Assembly: GCA_963738575.1 (NCBI GenBank)
Contig: CAVTWY010000004.1
Span: forward strand, 992,001-1,056,000
From: CAVTWY01 sp963738575
GTDB taxonomy: Bacteria; Pseudomonadota; Gammaproteobacteria; Burkholderiales; Burkholderiaceae_C
Length of the DNA: 64,000 bases
Direction of reading: 5' to 3'
Below are positions 52,934-61,313 of this stretch, piece by piece; the stretch's first letter is position 1; every line of letters begins with the position of its first letter. Below the pieces are notes generated by a model that was given only the letters and a program-made list of their open reading frames with translations, was not told the origin of the DNA and made no database searches. The translations under genes and the position numbers were made by a program.

Positions 52934-53539
52934 ATGCAAGCACCCAAGCTCGTCATCCTCGGTCGCGACGGCATCCTCAACCAGTACCGCGACGATCACG
53001 TCAAAGACCCGGAGGAATGGGTGCCGATCCCCGGTGCGCTGGACGCAGTGGCACGCCTCAACCACGCCGGTTGGCACGCTGTGGTGGCCACCAACCAGGC
53101 GGGTATTGGACGCGGCATGATCGACATGGCGTCGCTCAATGCCGTGCATGCCCATATGATGAAGCTGCTGGCGGAAGTGGGTGGGCGAGTCGATGCAGTT
53201 TTTTTCTGCCCCCATACGCCCGAAGACCACTGCGATTGCCGCAAACCCAATCCCGGGATGATGTTGCAGATTGCGCGTCGATGGGGCGTTGACCTCGCCG
53301 ACGTCCCGATGGTGGGCGACAGTTTGCGCGAGCTGTTGGCGGCGCAAGCGGCCGGGTGCCAACCGCATTTGGTTCGCAGTGGCAGGGCCGAGCGCATCGG
53401 TGCTGCAGAGCTCGATGCCTGGCGCAGCCAAGTGCCAGCGCTGCAGGTGCATGCCAACCTGGGCGCGTTTGCCGAGCACTTGTTGCGCCTTGAGCCGAAC
53501 GAGAACTTGTCCATGCCCGGCGCTTTCGCTGCATCATGA
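52934..53539 (+). CDS. gmhB: GmhB-like HAD phosphatase lacking the nucleophile Asp
   Basis: The family removes the C7 phosphate of D-glycero-manno-heptose 1,7-bisphosphate for LPS core synthesis. The 201-residue protein has VVATNQAGIGRG, the zinc-binding CPHTPEDHCDCRKPNPGMM and VGDSLRELLAAQAAG. The first HAD motif, however, reads VILGRDGILN: residue 10 is Gly (codon GGT at 52961-52963) where the nucleophile Asp of DxDG should stand; Asp12 is kept. A GAT-to-GGT change would explain it. As written, the enzyme should be inactive. It lies 7 bp after glyS and overlaps plsC. Confidence 0.85.
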   Translation: MQAPKLVILGRDGILNQYRDDHVKDPEEWVPIPGALDAVARLNHAGWHAVVATNQAGIGRGMIDMASLNAVHAHMMKLLAEVGGRVDAVFFCPHTPEDHCDCRKPNPGMMLQIARRWGVDLADVPMVGDSLRELLAAQAAGCQPHLVRSGRAERIGAAELDAWRSQVPALQVHANLGAFAEHLLRLEPNENLSMPGAFAAS

Positions 53540-54318
53540 GCAACATGCTGAGCGCGTTGCGGTCGGTCCTTTACTACGCGTGGATGATCGTGATCATCGT
53601 GCCCTGGGCTTTGGTGGTGGTGCTGGCTTCGCCCTTCACCCCGCCTGATCGTTTGTACTGGATGTGCACCGGCTACTTGCGCACGTGCATCTTTGGGGCC
53701 AAATGGATTTGTGGGGTTGACTACCGTGTGCATGGCATGCAGCAGCTGCCCAACGCCGCTTCGATGCAGCCGATCATCTTGTGCCCCAAGCACCAATCGA
53801 CGTGGGAGACATTTGCGTTCCCCACCATCATGCCGCACCCACTGGCGTATGTTTTTAAGCGCGAAATCTTGCGCATTCCGTTTTTTGGCTGGGCCATCGG
53901 CAGGCTTGACTTCATCCACATCGATCGCAGCAACCGCATCGAAGCCTGGAACAAGGTGGCCGAGCAGGGCAAGCGTCTGCTGGGCCGAGGCGTTTGGGTC
54001 ATCATGTTTCCCGAGGGGACCCGAACGACACGAGGGTCCAAGGGCGCCTATAAAAGTGGTGCCACGAGACTGGCCGTGGCCACGGGTGCGCCTGTGGTGC
54101 CGATTGCTGTCAGCTCTGCCAAGTGCTGGCCACGCAAAAGTTTTGTGGTCAGGCCGGGTGTGATCGATGTCTCGATTGGCGAACCCATTGCATCCGAAGG
54201 CCGCGAGCCCGACGAGCTGATGCGCGAGGTTGAGCAATGGATTGAGGCCGAAATGCGTCGACTTGACCCTACAGCCTACCCCGCACCCGCGCAGCATGAA
54301 GTTTCAAGCCCTGCTTGA
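53536..54318 (+). CDS. plsC: 1-acyl-sn-glycerol-3-phosphate acyltransferase
   Basis: An inner-membrane enzyme that acylates lysophosphatidic acid. It has 260 residues, with an N-terminal membrane helix (YYAWMIVIIVPWALVVVLASPF) and the PlsC motifs: KHQSTWET (here the HX4D motif carries Glu, as I recall for this subgroup), FIHIDRSNR, FPEGTRTTRG and APVVPIAVSS. The ATG overlaps the gmhB stop, and the next gene begins inside its last codons, so glyQ to ygjP forms one tightly packed operon. Confidence 0.92.
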   Translation: MSNMLSALRSVLYYAWMIVIIVPWALVVVLASPFTPPDRLYWMCTGYLRTCIFGAKWICGVDYRVHGMQQLPNAASMQPIILCPKHQSTWETFAFPTIMPHPLAYVFKREILRIPFFGWAIGRLDFIHIDRSNRIEAWNKVAEQGKRLLGRGVWVIMFPEGTRTTRGSKGAYKSGATRLAVATGAPVVPIAVSSAKCWPRKSFVVRPGVIDVSIGEPIASEGREPDELMREVEQWIEAEMRRLDPTAYPAPAQHEVSSPA

Positions 54319-55354
54319 TCACTGGCAGCAGCTTGCACCCTGGGGTTGGATGAAACGCACAACCACGCCAGTCGATGCGCGTCAAGGGTTGCTGTTTGGC
54401 GGTGACACCGCGCAAGACGCCGCGCCGGTGCCTTTGCCGGTGGCAACGCATACGGTCGCCCCGGCCTCAACAGCGCCTGCAGCAACCGCAGCGCCTGGTG
54501 CAACGAAGGGCAGGGTCCGTCCACCTATTGATGGGGCCTACCCCTTTGTACACGAGCCCGCGTTCGACCGGTTTACCCCCCACGCCTTTTTGCACCCCAA
54601 GGGCGAGCGCCGCACGCAACTCAATGGTCATGTGGTGGAGTACGCCTTCACGCGCGCCCGGCGCCGATCGATTGGCATGCAGGTGGGCCCCGAGGGATTG
54701 AGCGTGCGCGCCCCCAAGTGGGTGGCGCTGCACGAGGTCGACGCCGCACTTCAAGAGCGCGCAAGTTGGATCGTCAAGCACCTCAAAGATCAACAAGCGC
54801 GTGTTGCCAGTGACCTGGCCCGGCGCGTCGAGTGGCGCGACGGCACCACCATCACCTATCTTGGTGAGCCCGTTGTGGTGGTGTTGGACGACTGCATGAC
54901 CGGGGTGTTGCTGGCTGAACCTTGCAGTGATGCGGCGCAGGCCACCTTGGGGGGGGTGCCGCAACGGTTGTTGCGCGTGGGGCTTCGCAGTGACGCCAGT
55001 GCAAGTGCCATCCGCGACACGGTGCATGCTTGGTTGCAACGGCAGGCCCTCGAAACCTTCGAATCACGTTGTGCGCATTTCGCTGCAAAACTGGGCGTGA
55101 AAGTGACGCGCTTGTCGTTGAGTGCTGCGCGCACGCGCTGGGGTAGTGCGGGCGCCGATGGCGCGGTGCGCTTGAATTGGCGCTTGGTTCATTACGACAT
55201 GGCATGCATCGACTACGTCGTGGTGCACGAGCTGTCTCACCTGCGCCACATGAACCACAGCCCAGCGTTCTGGCGGGTGGTGGAGTCGGCGATGCCCGAC
55301 TACGAGCGGGCCAAGCTGGTGCTTCGCGCGCAGGCGTTGGATCGGCACGACTGA
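54296..55354 (+). CDS. YgjP/M48-type metallohydrolase (DUF45)
   Basis: A 352-residue protein of the SprT-like DUF45 family. The zinc motif is VVHELSHLRHMNHSPAFW, with the third His in MNHSP. RTRWGSAGADGAVRLNWRLVHYD precedes it, as in E. coli YgjP. The first 90 residues are an extra Ala/Pro/Thr-rich part (PVATHTVAPASTAPAATAAPG) not found in the short homologues. The biological substrate is unsettled: a peptidase fold, but nucleotide pyrophosphatase activity has been reported for YgjP. It overlaps the end of plsC by 23 bp. Confidence 0.82.
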   Translation: MKFQALLDHWQQLAPWGWMKRTTTPVDARQGLLFGGDTAQDAAPVPLPVATHTVAPASTAPAATAAPGATKGRVRPPIDGAYPFVHEPAFDRFTPHAFLHPKGERRTQLNGHVVEYAFTRARRRSIGMQVGPEGLSVRAPKWVALHEVDAALQERASWIVKHLKDQQARVASDLARRVEWRDGTTITYLGEPVVVVLDDCMTGVLLAEPCSDAAQATLGGVPQRLLRVGLRSDASASAIRDTVHAWLQRQALETFESRCAHFAAKLGVKVTRLSLSAARTRWGSAGADGAVRLNWRLVHYDMACIDYVVVHELSHLRHMNHSPAFWRVVESAMPDYERAKLVLRAQALDRHD

Positions 55355-55433
55355 CCCCCATCTCGGCGGCCCGATGAATGGTCGCTCATCCACCAAAATG
55401 AGGATGCGCCAAGTCAGCAGTGCAAGCATCATC

Positions 55434-57239
55434 ATGTTAACCCGAAGCAAAGCTCAGTCGAAAAAGCGGCGTCACGCCGAGGCCTCAAGCATCCCGGTAA
55501 GGCGAGCCTTGGTTGTGGTGGATTTGGTTGAATCGGTGCGTCTTATGCAGCGGTATGAGGCCGACATCATTCAGCGCTGGCGCCAGTTCGTCAAAGAGGT
55601 GGCATCGCATTTGCTGCCGTTGCACAAGGGGCGGTTGGTCAAAAGCTTGGGTGACGGCCTGATGATGGAGTTCAAAGAAGTTCGTTCGGCGGTGGCGGCG
55701 GCGCTTGAGATTCAAGAGCGCATGGCAAGCTACAACGTCGGGCGCCCGGACGACGCCGCCATGTACCTGCGCGTGGGCGCCAATGTGGCTGACGTGGTGG
55801 TTGACAAGCTCGACGTTTACGGCGCAGGGGTCAACGTTGCCGCGCGGTTGGCCGCCTTGGCGGGCCCGGGCGAGGTGGTGATTTCCGCCGAGGTGCGCGA
55901 CGAACTCACCGCAGACGTTGACGCCACGCTTTCCGACATGGGTGAGTGTTACGTCAAGCACGTTGATCGGCCTCTGCGCGCGTTTCGTGTCGCGCGGCCA
56001 GGCAAGATGTTGGTGCCCCCGGCTGCGTTGCCCAAACAACGTCCGATGGTGCCACGCATTGCCGTGTTTGCCCTGCAAGACCGCAGTGATGAAGCGCGCC
56101 TCTTGCGTGTGGGCGACAGCCTGTGCGACGACCTGACTGCTCGCATGAGCCGCTGCGCCTATTGGCAGATCACCTCGCGCTTGTCGACCATGTCGTTGTC
56201 GCAACGTGAACTAGATCTGCGCGCGCTGGGTGAGCTGCTGCAAGTCGACTTTGTGGTCACAGGCTCTGTGCACATCCAAGGGCGCCAAGGCCAAGTCAAT
56301 TTGCAGCTGACCGAAGTCCGCACGGGTGCGGTGGTGTGGGCCGACGTGCTTCAGAGCGACGTTGAAACATTCGTCGTTGGTGATGCCAGCGTGGCGAGCC
56401 GCGCTAACGCACTGATGATGCGGGCCCTGCTGCGACGCGAGATGTCGTTCACCCACGACGCTGCGATGCCCAATTTACCCAGTTATGCCTTGCTGTTGCA
56501 AGCTGTCAGTTTGATGCACAGCCTGACCGACGCCCACTTTGGGCGTGCTTATGAAACGCTCACGCACCTGGAAGAACGCCACCCGCGATCGCCCGACGTG
56601 CTGGCCTGGAAGGCCAATTGGCACGTCTTTCGAGTGCTGCAAAAGTGGAGCCAACAGCCGCTAAAAGACATCGACCTGGCGCAACGCTTTTTGCAAAAAG
56701 CCCTGGACATTGACGCGCATCACGCCCTGGCACGAACCCTGGTGGGGCATTTGGCGGCTGCCATCGAACACGATGCCGACAAAGCCGAAGAAAACCTTCG
56801 CCTGGCACTCAACAGCAACCCCAACGAACCTTTGGCTTGGCTCATTTTGTCGCGGGTGCTGGCCTGTCAAGATCGTGCACAAGATGGCGTCACTGCACTC
56901 GAACAAGCGCGAGCACTCTCGCCCTTGGATCCGATGGCCTATTTTTATGACGCGTACGCTGCCACCGTGTACGGCGCCGCTGGCCAGTACGAAGTGGCCC
57001 TTCATCACGCCAGACGCTCGGCGGTGGCCAACCCCAACCACCTACCCAGCTTGGCCGTATTGATCATTGCGTTGCACGACAGTGGCCTCGTGAGCGAGGC
57101 AAGTGCTGCGGCGAATCGCTATTTGCAACTGCGCCCCACTGCCTCGGTAGCGGCGTTTCTAGACTCTCACATGGCGGCGGGACGGCCTGTGGCCAAGCGC
57201 GAGGCGAATGCGCTTCTGCGTGCCGGCATTCCCCTTTGA
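55434..57239 (+). CDS. Class III adenylate/guanylate cyclase with TolB-like and TPR domains
   Basis: About 601 residues. The cyclase domain comes first: VVVDLVESVRLMQRYEADIIQRW with a metal-binding Asp, LVKSLGDGLMMEFKEV with the second, and VYGAGVNVAARLAALAGPGEVVIS with the Asn-Arg pair of the transition-state site. Then a TolB/FlgO-like segment (RIAVFALQDRS, VGDSLCDDLTARMSR, DFVVTGSVHI) and a TPR region (LAWLILSRVLACQDRAQDGVTALEQA, AVANPNHLPSLAVL). This is the layout of many proteobacterial cyclase-TPR sensors. No signal or membrane segment. The start is uncertain (ATG 55374 or 55434). A CRP-type gene lies 1.1 kb downstream. Confidence 0.82.
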   Translation: MLTRSKAQSKKRRHAEASSIPVRRALVVVDLVESVRLMQRYEADIIQRWRQFVKEVASHLLPLHKGRLVKSLGDGLMMEFKEVRSAVAAALEIQERMASYNVGRPDDAAMYLRVGANVADVVVDKLDVYGAGVNVAARLAALAGPGEVVISAEVRDELTADVDATLSDMGECYVKHVDRPLRAFRVARPGKMLVPPAALPKQRPMVPRIAVFALQDRSDEARLLRVGDSLCDDLTARMSRCAYWQITSRLSTMSLSQRELDLRALGELLQVDFVVTGSVHIQGRQGQVNLQLTEVRTGAVVWADVLQSDVETFVVGDASVASRANALMMRALLRREMSFTHDAAMPNLPSYALLLQAVSLMHSLTDAHFGRAYETLTHLEERHPRSPDVLAWKANWHVFRVLQKWSQQPLKDIDLAQRFLQKALDIDAHHALARTLVGHLAAAIEHDADKAEENLRLALNSNPNEPLAWLILSRVLACQDRAQDGVTALEQARALSPLDPMAYFYDAYAATVYGAAGQYEVALHHARRSAVANPNHLPSLAVLIIALHDSGLVSEASAAANRYLQLRPTASVAAFLDSHMAAGRPVAKREANALLRAGIPL

Positions 57240-57345
57240 GCCCAAGCGTTGCGCTGGCATCGGGGAATAGTGATCAATGCTTTGGGTAGGTTTCGTTGTA
57301 CCGGTTTTTTAGCAGTGCGGGTGTGTCACTTTCAAAGGGGGCGTC

Positions 57346-58323
57346 ATGGGTATCAATCCGCCAAGAGGCAACGTCTCAGTTCTTGGCATCAACCCTCCCC
57401 AGGGCATCAACCCGCCGACAGGTATCAACCCGCCGCGAGGCGTCAATTTGCGCACCACCAGCCAATCGTTGGTGACAGACTACCAAGACTGTGTGGGTGT
57501 GGGTGTGTTTTTAAGGGCGCTGGACGCACTGAACTACACCGGTCACATCAAAGCCAGTCGGCGTGGCGACAAAAAGACCATCGACTCCAGACTGGAAAAA
57601 CATGAGGCCGAGGTTGAGCAACTCGTGAGGCTCGGATCCCGACAACGAATGCTGCTGGCGTCCACCCCCATGTTGGCCGCCATTCGCGCCGATTACCCAG
57701 GCAAGCACTTCAGGCTCACCATCGACGGTAAACACCATGCGGTGGCCTACCCGCAGGCTCAGGCCAAAGCGGCCGTCAAGCAGGTGGCAGACGAGCTTCG
57801 GTTGGGCGAGGTCAACCTTGATTTCATCGCTGTCGAAGCTGAAAACCCGACATGGCCCTTCGTCCACGCGCTGCGAATGCACGACGCGCCGATTGAGCGC
57901 TACGCCTACACCGGCGAAGTGATGGACGTCGTGGCCGACGTGCACGCGCCGCCCATTTACGTGCTCAAGCACCTCATGGGTGTCAAGCGCCCGCACGAAG
58001 TTGACACCACCATCAGGCCCTGGGTACCGTCACCCGCGCACGCCAGCTTCCCAAGTGGCCATGGTACCTACGCGCATGCCATGGCCGTGGTTCTTCATGC
58101 ACTCACTGGTGCAAGCGATGCCACCGCGCTGCCAAACCTGGCGGCCGCCGTGGCCAAGCGGCGCGAGCTGGCGGGCGTGCACACGCACCTGGATTCAGCC
58201 ATGGGCGCCAAACTGGGGGCAGGGATAGGCGCTTACATGATCGCCCAAGCAACCGAAGGCACCAACCCCGAATTTGCACCGTGGCGAACACTCTTCGCGA
58301 TGGCATCGCGAGAGTGGGTTTAG
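57346..58323 (+). CDS. PAP2/vanadium-haloperoxidase-fold phosphatase with N-terminal INPPxG repeats
   Basis: A 325-residue protein. The catalytic signature is complete: K-x6-RP in KHLMGVKRP (about residue 210), SFPSGHGTYAHA (about 235) and RRELAGVHTHLDS (about 272). These bind phosphate or vanadate in acid phosphatases and haloperoxidases. There is no typical signal peptide. Instead the first 35 residues consist of repeats GINPPRG, GINPPQG, GINPPTG and GINPPRG, which I do not recognise from other PAP2 proteins. An AAGGGGGCG stretch precedes the ATG. It follows the cyclase gene by 106 bp. Function (phosphatase or haloperoxidase) cannot be decided from sequence. Confidence 0.75.
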   Translation: MGINPPRGNVSVLGINPPQGINPPTGINPPRGVNLRTTSQSLVTDYQDCVGVGVFLRALDALNYTGHIKASRRGDKKTIDSRLEKHEAEVEQLVRLGSRQRMLLASTPMLAAIRADYPGKHFRLTIDGKHHAVAYPQAQAKAAVKQVADELRLGEVNLDFIAVEAENPTWPFVHALRMHDAPIERYAYTGEVMDVVADVHAPPIYVLKHLMGVKRPHEVDTTIRPWVPSPAHASFPSGHGTYAHAMAVVLHALTGASDATALPNLAAAVAKRRELAGVHTHLDSAMGAKLGAGIGAYMIAQATEGTNPEFAPWRTLFAMASREWV

Positions 58324-58348
58324 GCGCCAACGCTTTGTGTGGCGTGTT

Positions 58349-59008
58349 TTACCAGCGCGGTGGCAAACGCCTGAGCAGCACCACGCGGTTCAAGCGTTGT
58401 TCGGTGTAACCACCGCGTTGCAGATCTTTCAGCAGCCTTGACACCATCTCGCGAGAGCACCCCACGCGCGCTGCGATGTCGGCATGGGTGAGGCGATCGG
58501 CCACGACGCGGCTGCCATCGGGTTGAGGCGTGGCGAGGGAATCAAGCAGTTGCACCACGCGGCCGTAGACGTCCAACAGCGCCATGTTGCGCGCGTTGAC
58601 GGTGGCGGCGCGAGCGCGCTGGATGACGCGCCCGATCAACTCAAATGCAAAATCGGGGTGTGTGGCAATGTAGTCACGCAGGGTTTGGCGGGCCAAGACA
58701 GCGCACGTGCTGGCTTCCATGGCCATCACACTGGCCGAGCGTGGTCCGCCATCGAGGCTCATTTCGCCAAAGTATTCGCCGACACCATAAACGCCGAAGG
58801 TGACTTCGCGCCCACGCGCATCGGCAGAAAAAGCCTTGACGCTGCCCTTGACGATGACGTACAACGTGTCACCGTTTGAGCCTTCGTCGATGATGAGGGT
58901 GCCTTTGCGGTAGCTGCGCAAGACGCCGGCGTTGACCAGACCATGGAGGTTTTGGGGCAACGCAGCGTCCAGGGATGGCGCAGCGGCGGCAGGCGATGGA
59001 CGTGGCAT
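58349..59008 (-). CDS. CRP/FNR-family transcriptional regulator
   Basis: A 219-residue regulator with a cyclic-nucleotide-binding fold (LIIDEGSNGDTLYVIVKGSVKAF, GEYFGEMSLDGGPRSASVMAME) and a C-terminal winged helix (LTHADIAARVGCSREMVSRLLKDLQRGGYTEQ). GEMSLDGGPRSASV is close to the cAMP-binding PBC motif, with Arg and Ser in place, and there are no FNR cysteines at the N-terminus, so cAMP is a likely ligand. The cyclase gene nearby may supply it. A perfect palindrome lies 26 bp upstream of the ATG. Confidence 0.85.
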   Translation of the reverse strand: MPRPSPAAAAPSLDAALPQNLHGLVNAGVLRSYRKGTLIIDEGSNGDTLYVIVKGSVKAFSADARGREVTFGVYGVGEYFGEMSLDGGPRSASVMAMEASTCAVLARQTLRDYIATHPDFAFELIGRVIQRARAATVNARNMALLDVYGRVVQLLDSLATPQPDGSRVVADRLTHADIAARVGCSREMVSRLLKDLQRGGYTEQRLNRVVLLRRLPPRW

Positions 59009-59033
59009 GCCATCACGCTAACAGCTTCCCTGA

Positions 59034-59045
59034 AATTGATCAATT
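59034..59045. promoter_or_regulatory. 12-bp palindrome upstream of the CRP-type gene
   Basis: AATTGATCAATT is a perfect palindrome in the 63-bp gap between the LuxR-type gene end and the CRP-type gene start. Read toward the CRP gene it contains TTGATC, a possible -35 hexamer. It could be an operator for autoregulation. The half site is shorter than the classical CRP site and resembles FNR/Dnr boxes (TTGAT-ATCAA) but with no 4-base spacer. Confidence 0.4.
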
Positions 59046-59071
59046 GCGGCCGTGCAGTTGCGGCCACCCAT

Positions 59072-59845
59072 TCAATGGGGCCGCACACCGGCCAGCGCAT
59101 GCACCAGGGGTGGCAAGCAGGCCACCTGGTTGACCAGTTCGCGCAGGCTGGGCATAAGGGTCTTGGCCCGAATGGATGCCAGCTGGGTGCGCACCGTGGA
59201 GATGGCCACAGCGTTTTTTTGCGCAATTTCGCTCGGCCCATGGCCTTTGCAAAGTGCGTGAAGCACCACGCTTTCGGCCTGGGTCAGCCCATGCGTGCGT
59301 GCAAACCAAAAAATGGCCAAATCGCCGCACACTTGGCGTTTGCTTAGCACCAGCAAGACAGCAGCGTGATCGTCGCCCGGCGTGACGGCCATCGGGACGA
59401 CGGCAACGTTCACGCGCTGCGCTTTGTCACCCAGGGCCAGCAACTTGCGGGTACCGCGTTCTTTGGCGGCAAGGATGGCTTCGTCGATTGCCGCAGCGTC
59501 GGCAGCCCGGCGCGCGGTAACCACGCCATCGCGAACGACCAGGGGGTGGTCGCCCCCACGCTTGCCGTCCAGCTCTTGACGGGCGGCGCGATTGGCATGA
59601 ATCAAGGTGGCGCCATCGACCAACAGCATGGCGTGGTCAATTTCGTCGAGCATGAAGGCGAGCAACGCTTGGCTGTCGACTTTGATGGGCTCTTTGGCTG
59701 AAGGGGTGGCAGCCTTGGCCAGCGCAGCAGGTGCCTTGCGCACGGGCATGCGTGCCGTGGGCGCGCTGGGTGACACGGGTGACGCTCCTCCAGCGATGGG
59801 TTGGAAGCCGGAATTTGATGAAGCCAAGCGCGTTGAGTGAAGCAT
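59072..59845 (-). CDS. LuxR-type regulator with PAS-like sensor part
   Basis: A 257-residue protein. After an Ala/Pro-rich start there is a PAS-like region (LLAFMLDEIDHAMLLVDGATLIHANRAARQEL). The C-terminal LuxR helix-turn-helix reads GLTQAESVVLHALCKGHGPSEIAQKNAVAISTVRTQLASIRAKT. No receiver domain is present. It follows the ModE-type regulator in the same direction (115-bp gap), and its target is unknown. The ATG at 59845 is chosen because the 64 codons upstream lack similarity and run into the neighbouring gene. Confidence 0.82.
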   Translation of the reverse strand: MLHSTRLASSNSGFQPIAGGASPVSPSAPTARMPVRKAPAALAKAATPSAKEPIKVDSQALLAFMLDEIDHAMLLVDGATLIHANRAARQELDGKRGGDHPLVVRDGVVTARRAADAAAIDEAILAAKERGTRKLLALGDKAQRVNVAVVPMAVTPGDDHAAVLLVLSKRQVCGDLAIFWFARTHGLTQAESVVLHALCKGHGPSEIAQKNAVAISTVRTQLASIRAKTLMPSLRELVNQVACLPPLVHALAGVRPH

Positions 59846-59960
59846 GGGGAGCGTCCTTGTGTTTTTTTGGGGTTGACACCATGTCAACAGCACAGACGCA
59901 ACGGTAGGCAACCCATCCGGTCTTGGGTGGTAAGTAATGGACGTAGAAGTTGTGCGAAAT

Positions 59961-61157
59961 TTACGTTGCTTGGGCGCCGGCTTTGGTGGCCGTGGGACCT
60001 TGTTTGGCCTTCGCAAACGCCCACCAAGGCAGCGCACGAGTCAAAGACAGCACATCGCCGGGCTGATGAGGGTGGTAGCCGGGAAGTGTGTTCAGTGCGC
60101 GCGCCCACGCGGGGGATGTGAGCGCGTCGCGAATGCGCTGGATGGCGGGGCTGTGGAGCTGATCCTTCAAGCACACCAGGTAGTAATCTTCTTCAACCAA
60201 CGGCATGAACCCTAGACCGTGCGTGGCGGCGGCCGCTTCGACCCCCATGCCAACATCCGCTTCGCCTGCCGCAATGCTGGCGGCCACGGCCACGTGCGTG
60301 AATTCGACAGCGGCGTCGTAGTGGCTCAATGCCAGGATGTCCAGGCCAGCTTCTGCGCACAGATGGTCTGTTAGCAGCCGTGTCCCTGATCCCGGTTGTC
60401 GATTGACAAAACGCCAAAGCGACTGCGGCGCGAACACCGCTTCAATGCTCGTGGGCGTCCCGAGCTTGTGGGCCATGGCTTTGCTGTAAATTAAACCCTG
60501 GGTGCGTTGATGACTGCCAATGAGTTTGTGGTCGCCGGGGCGCAGCAGGGGACGCAGTGCATTGGCAAACGTCTGCGACGCGCTCGTCAACCGGGGCATG
60601 TGAAAGCCCGCCAGGGCGCAAACGCCGGCGTTGAGGTGGCGCAAGGCCTCGGCACTGCCTGCAAAGCTGAGGCTTAAATGCACGTTATGGCGCTCCACCA
60701 GCGCCTGCAAGGCTGGCAACTGCATGTCGTGGCTGGCCAGCATTTCTACCACCGCATAGGCGTCGTCGTGGGCGTGGGCAAGGACGTGTCGAAGTTCAGC
60801 GCGCAGCGCCTCCAGGTGCGGCGTCAGCCGAGACCGCGCTTGCCGCTCGGCCCACATCAGGCGCAATGCAAACGCAGTGAGTTGGGCCCGTTTGCCCTGC
60901 TCCCAGGTTACCAGGGGCATGCGCAGCACGGTCTCCCATCGACGGACCTCGCCCCAGACGTGGCGGTAGGAGCGTCCCATGGCTTTGGCGGCGTGGGTGA
61001 TGGACCCCTGTGACTGAAGCGCCGTCAACAGGTCAAACAAGGGGTTTTCAACGTCTGCCCCGCTCTGGCCGCGCGACTCGAAGGAGTACTGCAAGTGGAT
61101 GTCGAGCGCGTGCGGTGTGGTGGGCGATTGGTGGGTGTCCACGGGGTGCATTTTCAT
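59961..61157 (-). CDS. ModE-like winged-helix regulator fused to a periplasmic-binding-type sensor
   Basis: A 398-residue one-component regulator. The N-terminal part (residues 25-100) is a ModE-like winged helix: FDLLTALQSQGSITHAAKAMGRSYRHVWGEVRRWE. The remaining 290 residues are a substrate-binding-protein-like domain (VVEMLASHDMQLPALQALVE, GSGTRLLTDHLCAEAGLD, VGMGVEAAAATHGLGFMPLVEEDYYLVC), as in regulators found beside tungstate or molybdate transporters. It is divergent from tupA with 156 bp between them, so it probably senses tungstate/molybdate and controls tupA (inference). Start at ATG 61157 or 61151. Confidence 0.82.
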   Translation of the reverse strand: MKMHPVDTHQSPTTPHALDIHLQYSFESRGQSGADVENPLFDLLTALQSQGSITHAAKAMGRSYRHVWGEVRRWETVLRMPLVTWEQGKRAQLTAFALRLMWAERQARSRLTPHLEALRAELRHVLAHAHDDAYAVVEMLASHDMQLPALQALVERHNVHLSLSFAGSAEALRHLNAGVCALAGFHMPRLTSASQTFANALRPLLRPGDHKLIGSHQRTQGLIYSKAMAHKLGTPTSIEAVFAPQSLWRFVNRQPGSGTRLLTDHLCAEAGLDILALSHYDAAVEFTHVAVAASIAAGEADVGMGVEAAAATHGLGFMPLVEEDYYLVCLKDQLHSPAIQRIRDALTSPAWARALNTLPGYHPHQPGDVLSLTRALPWWAFAKAKQGPTATKAGAQAT

Positions 61158-61313
61158 TTTGTTTCGGTGGGGGTTTTGCGCTGGGCGTTGGCACCAGTGT
61201 GCTGCATGCAAGCGCTATGCAATGTGTTGCCTATCGCCAGGGTGCTGTGGTTCAGGAAGAATCGATGGCGTGGCCCGCGTTGTGACCACCTTCAATCTTC
61301 AGGATCGCCAGCC

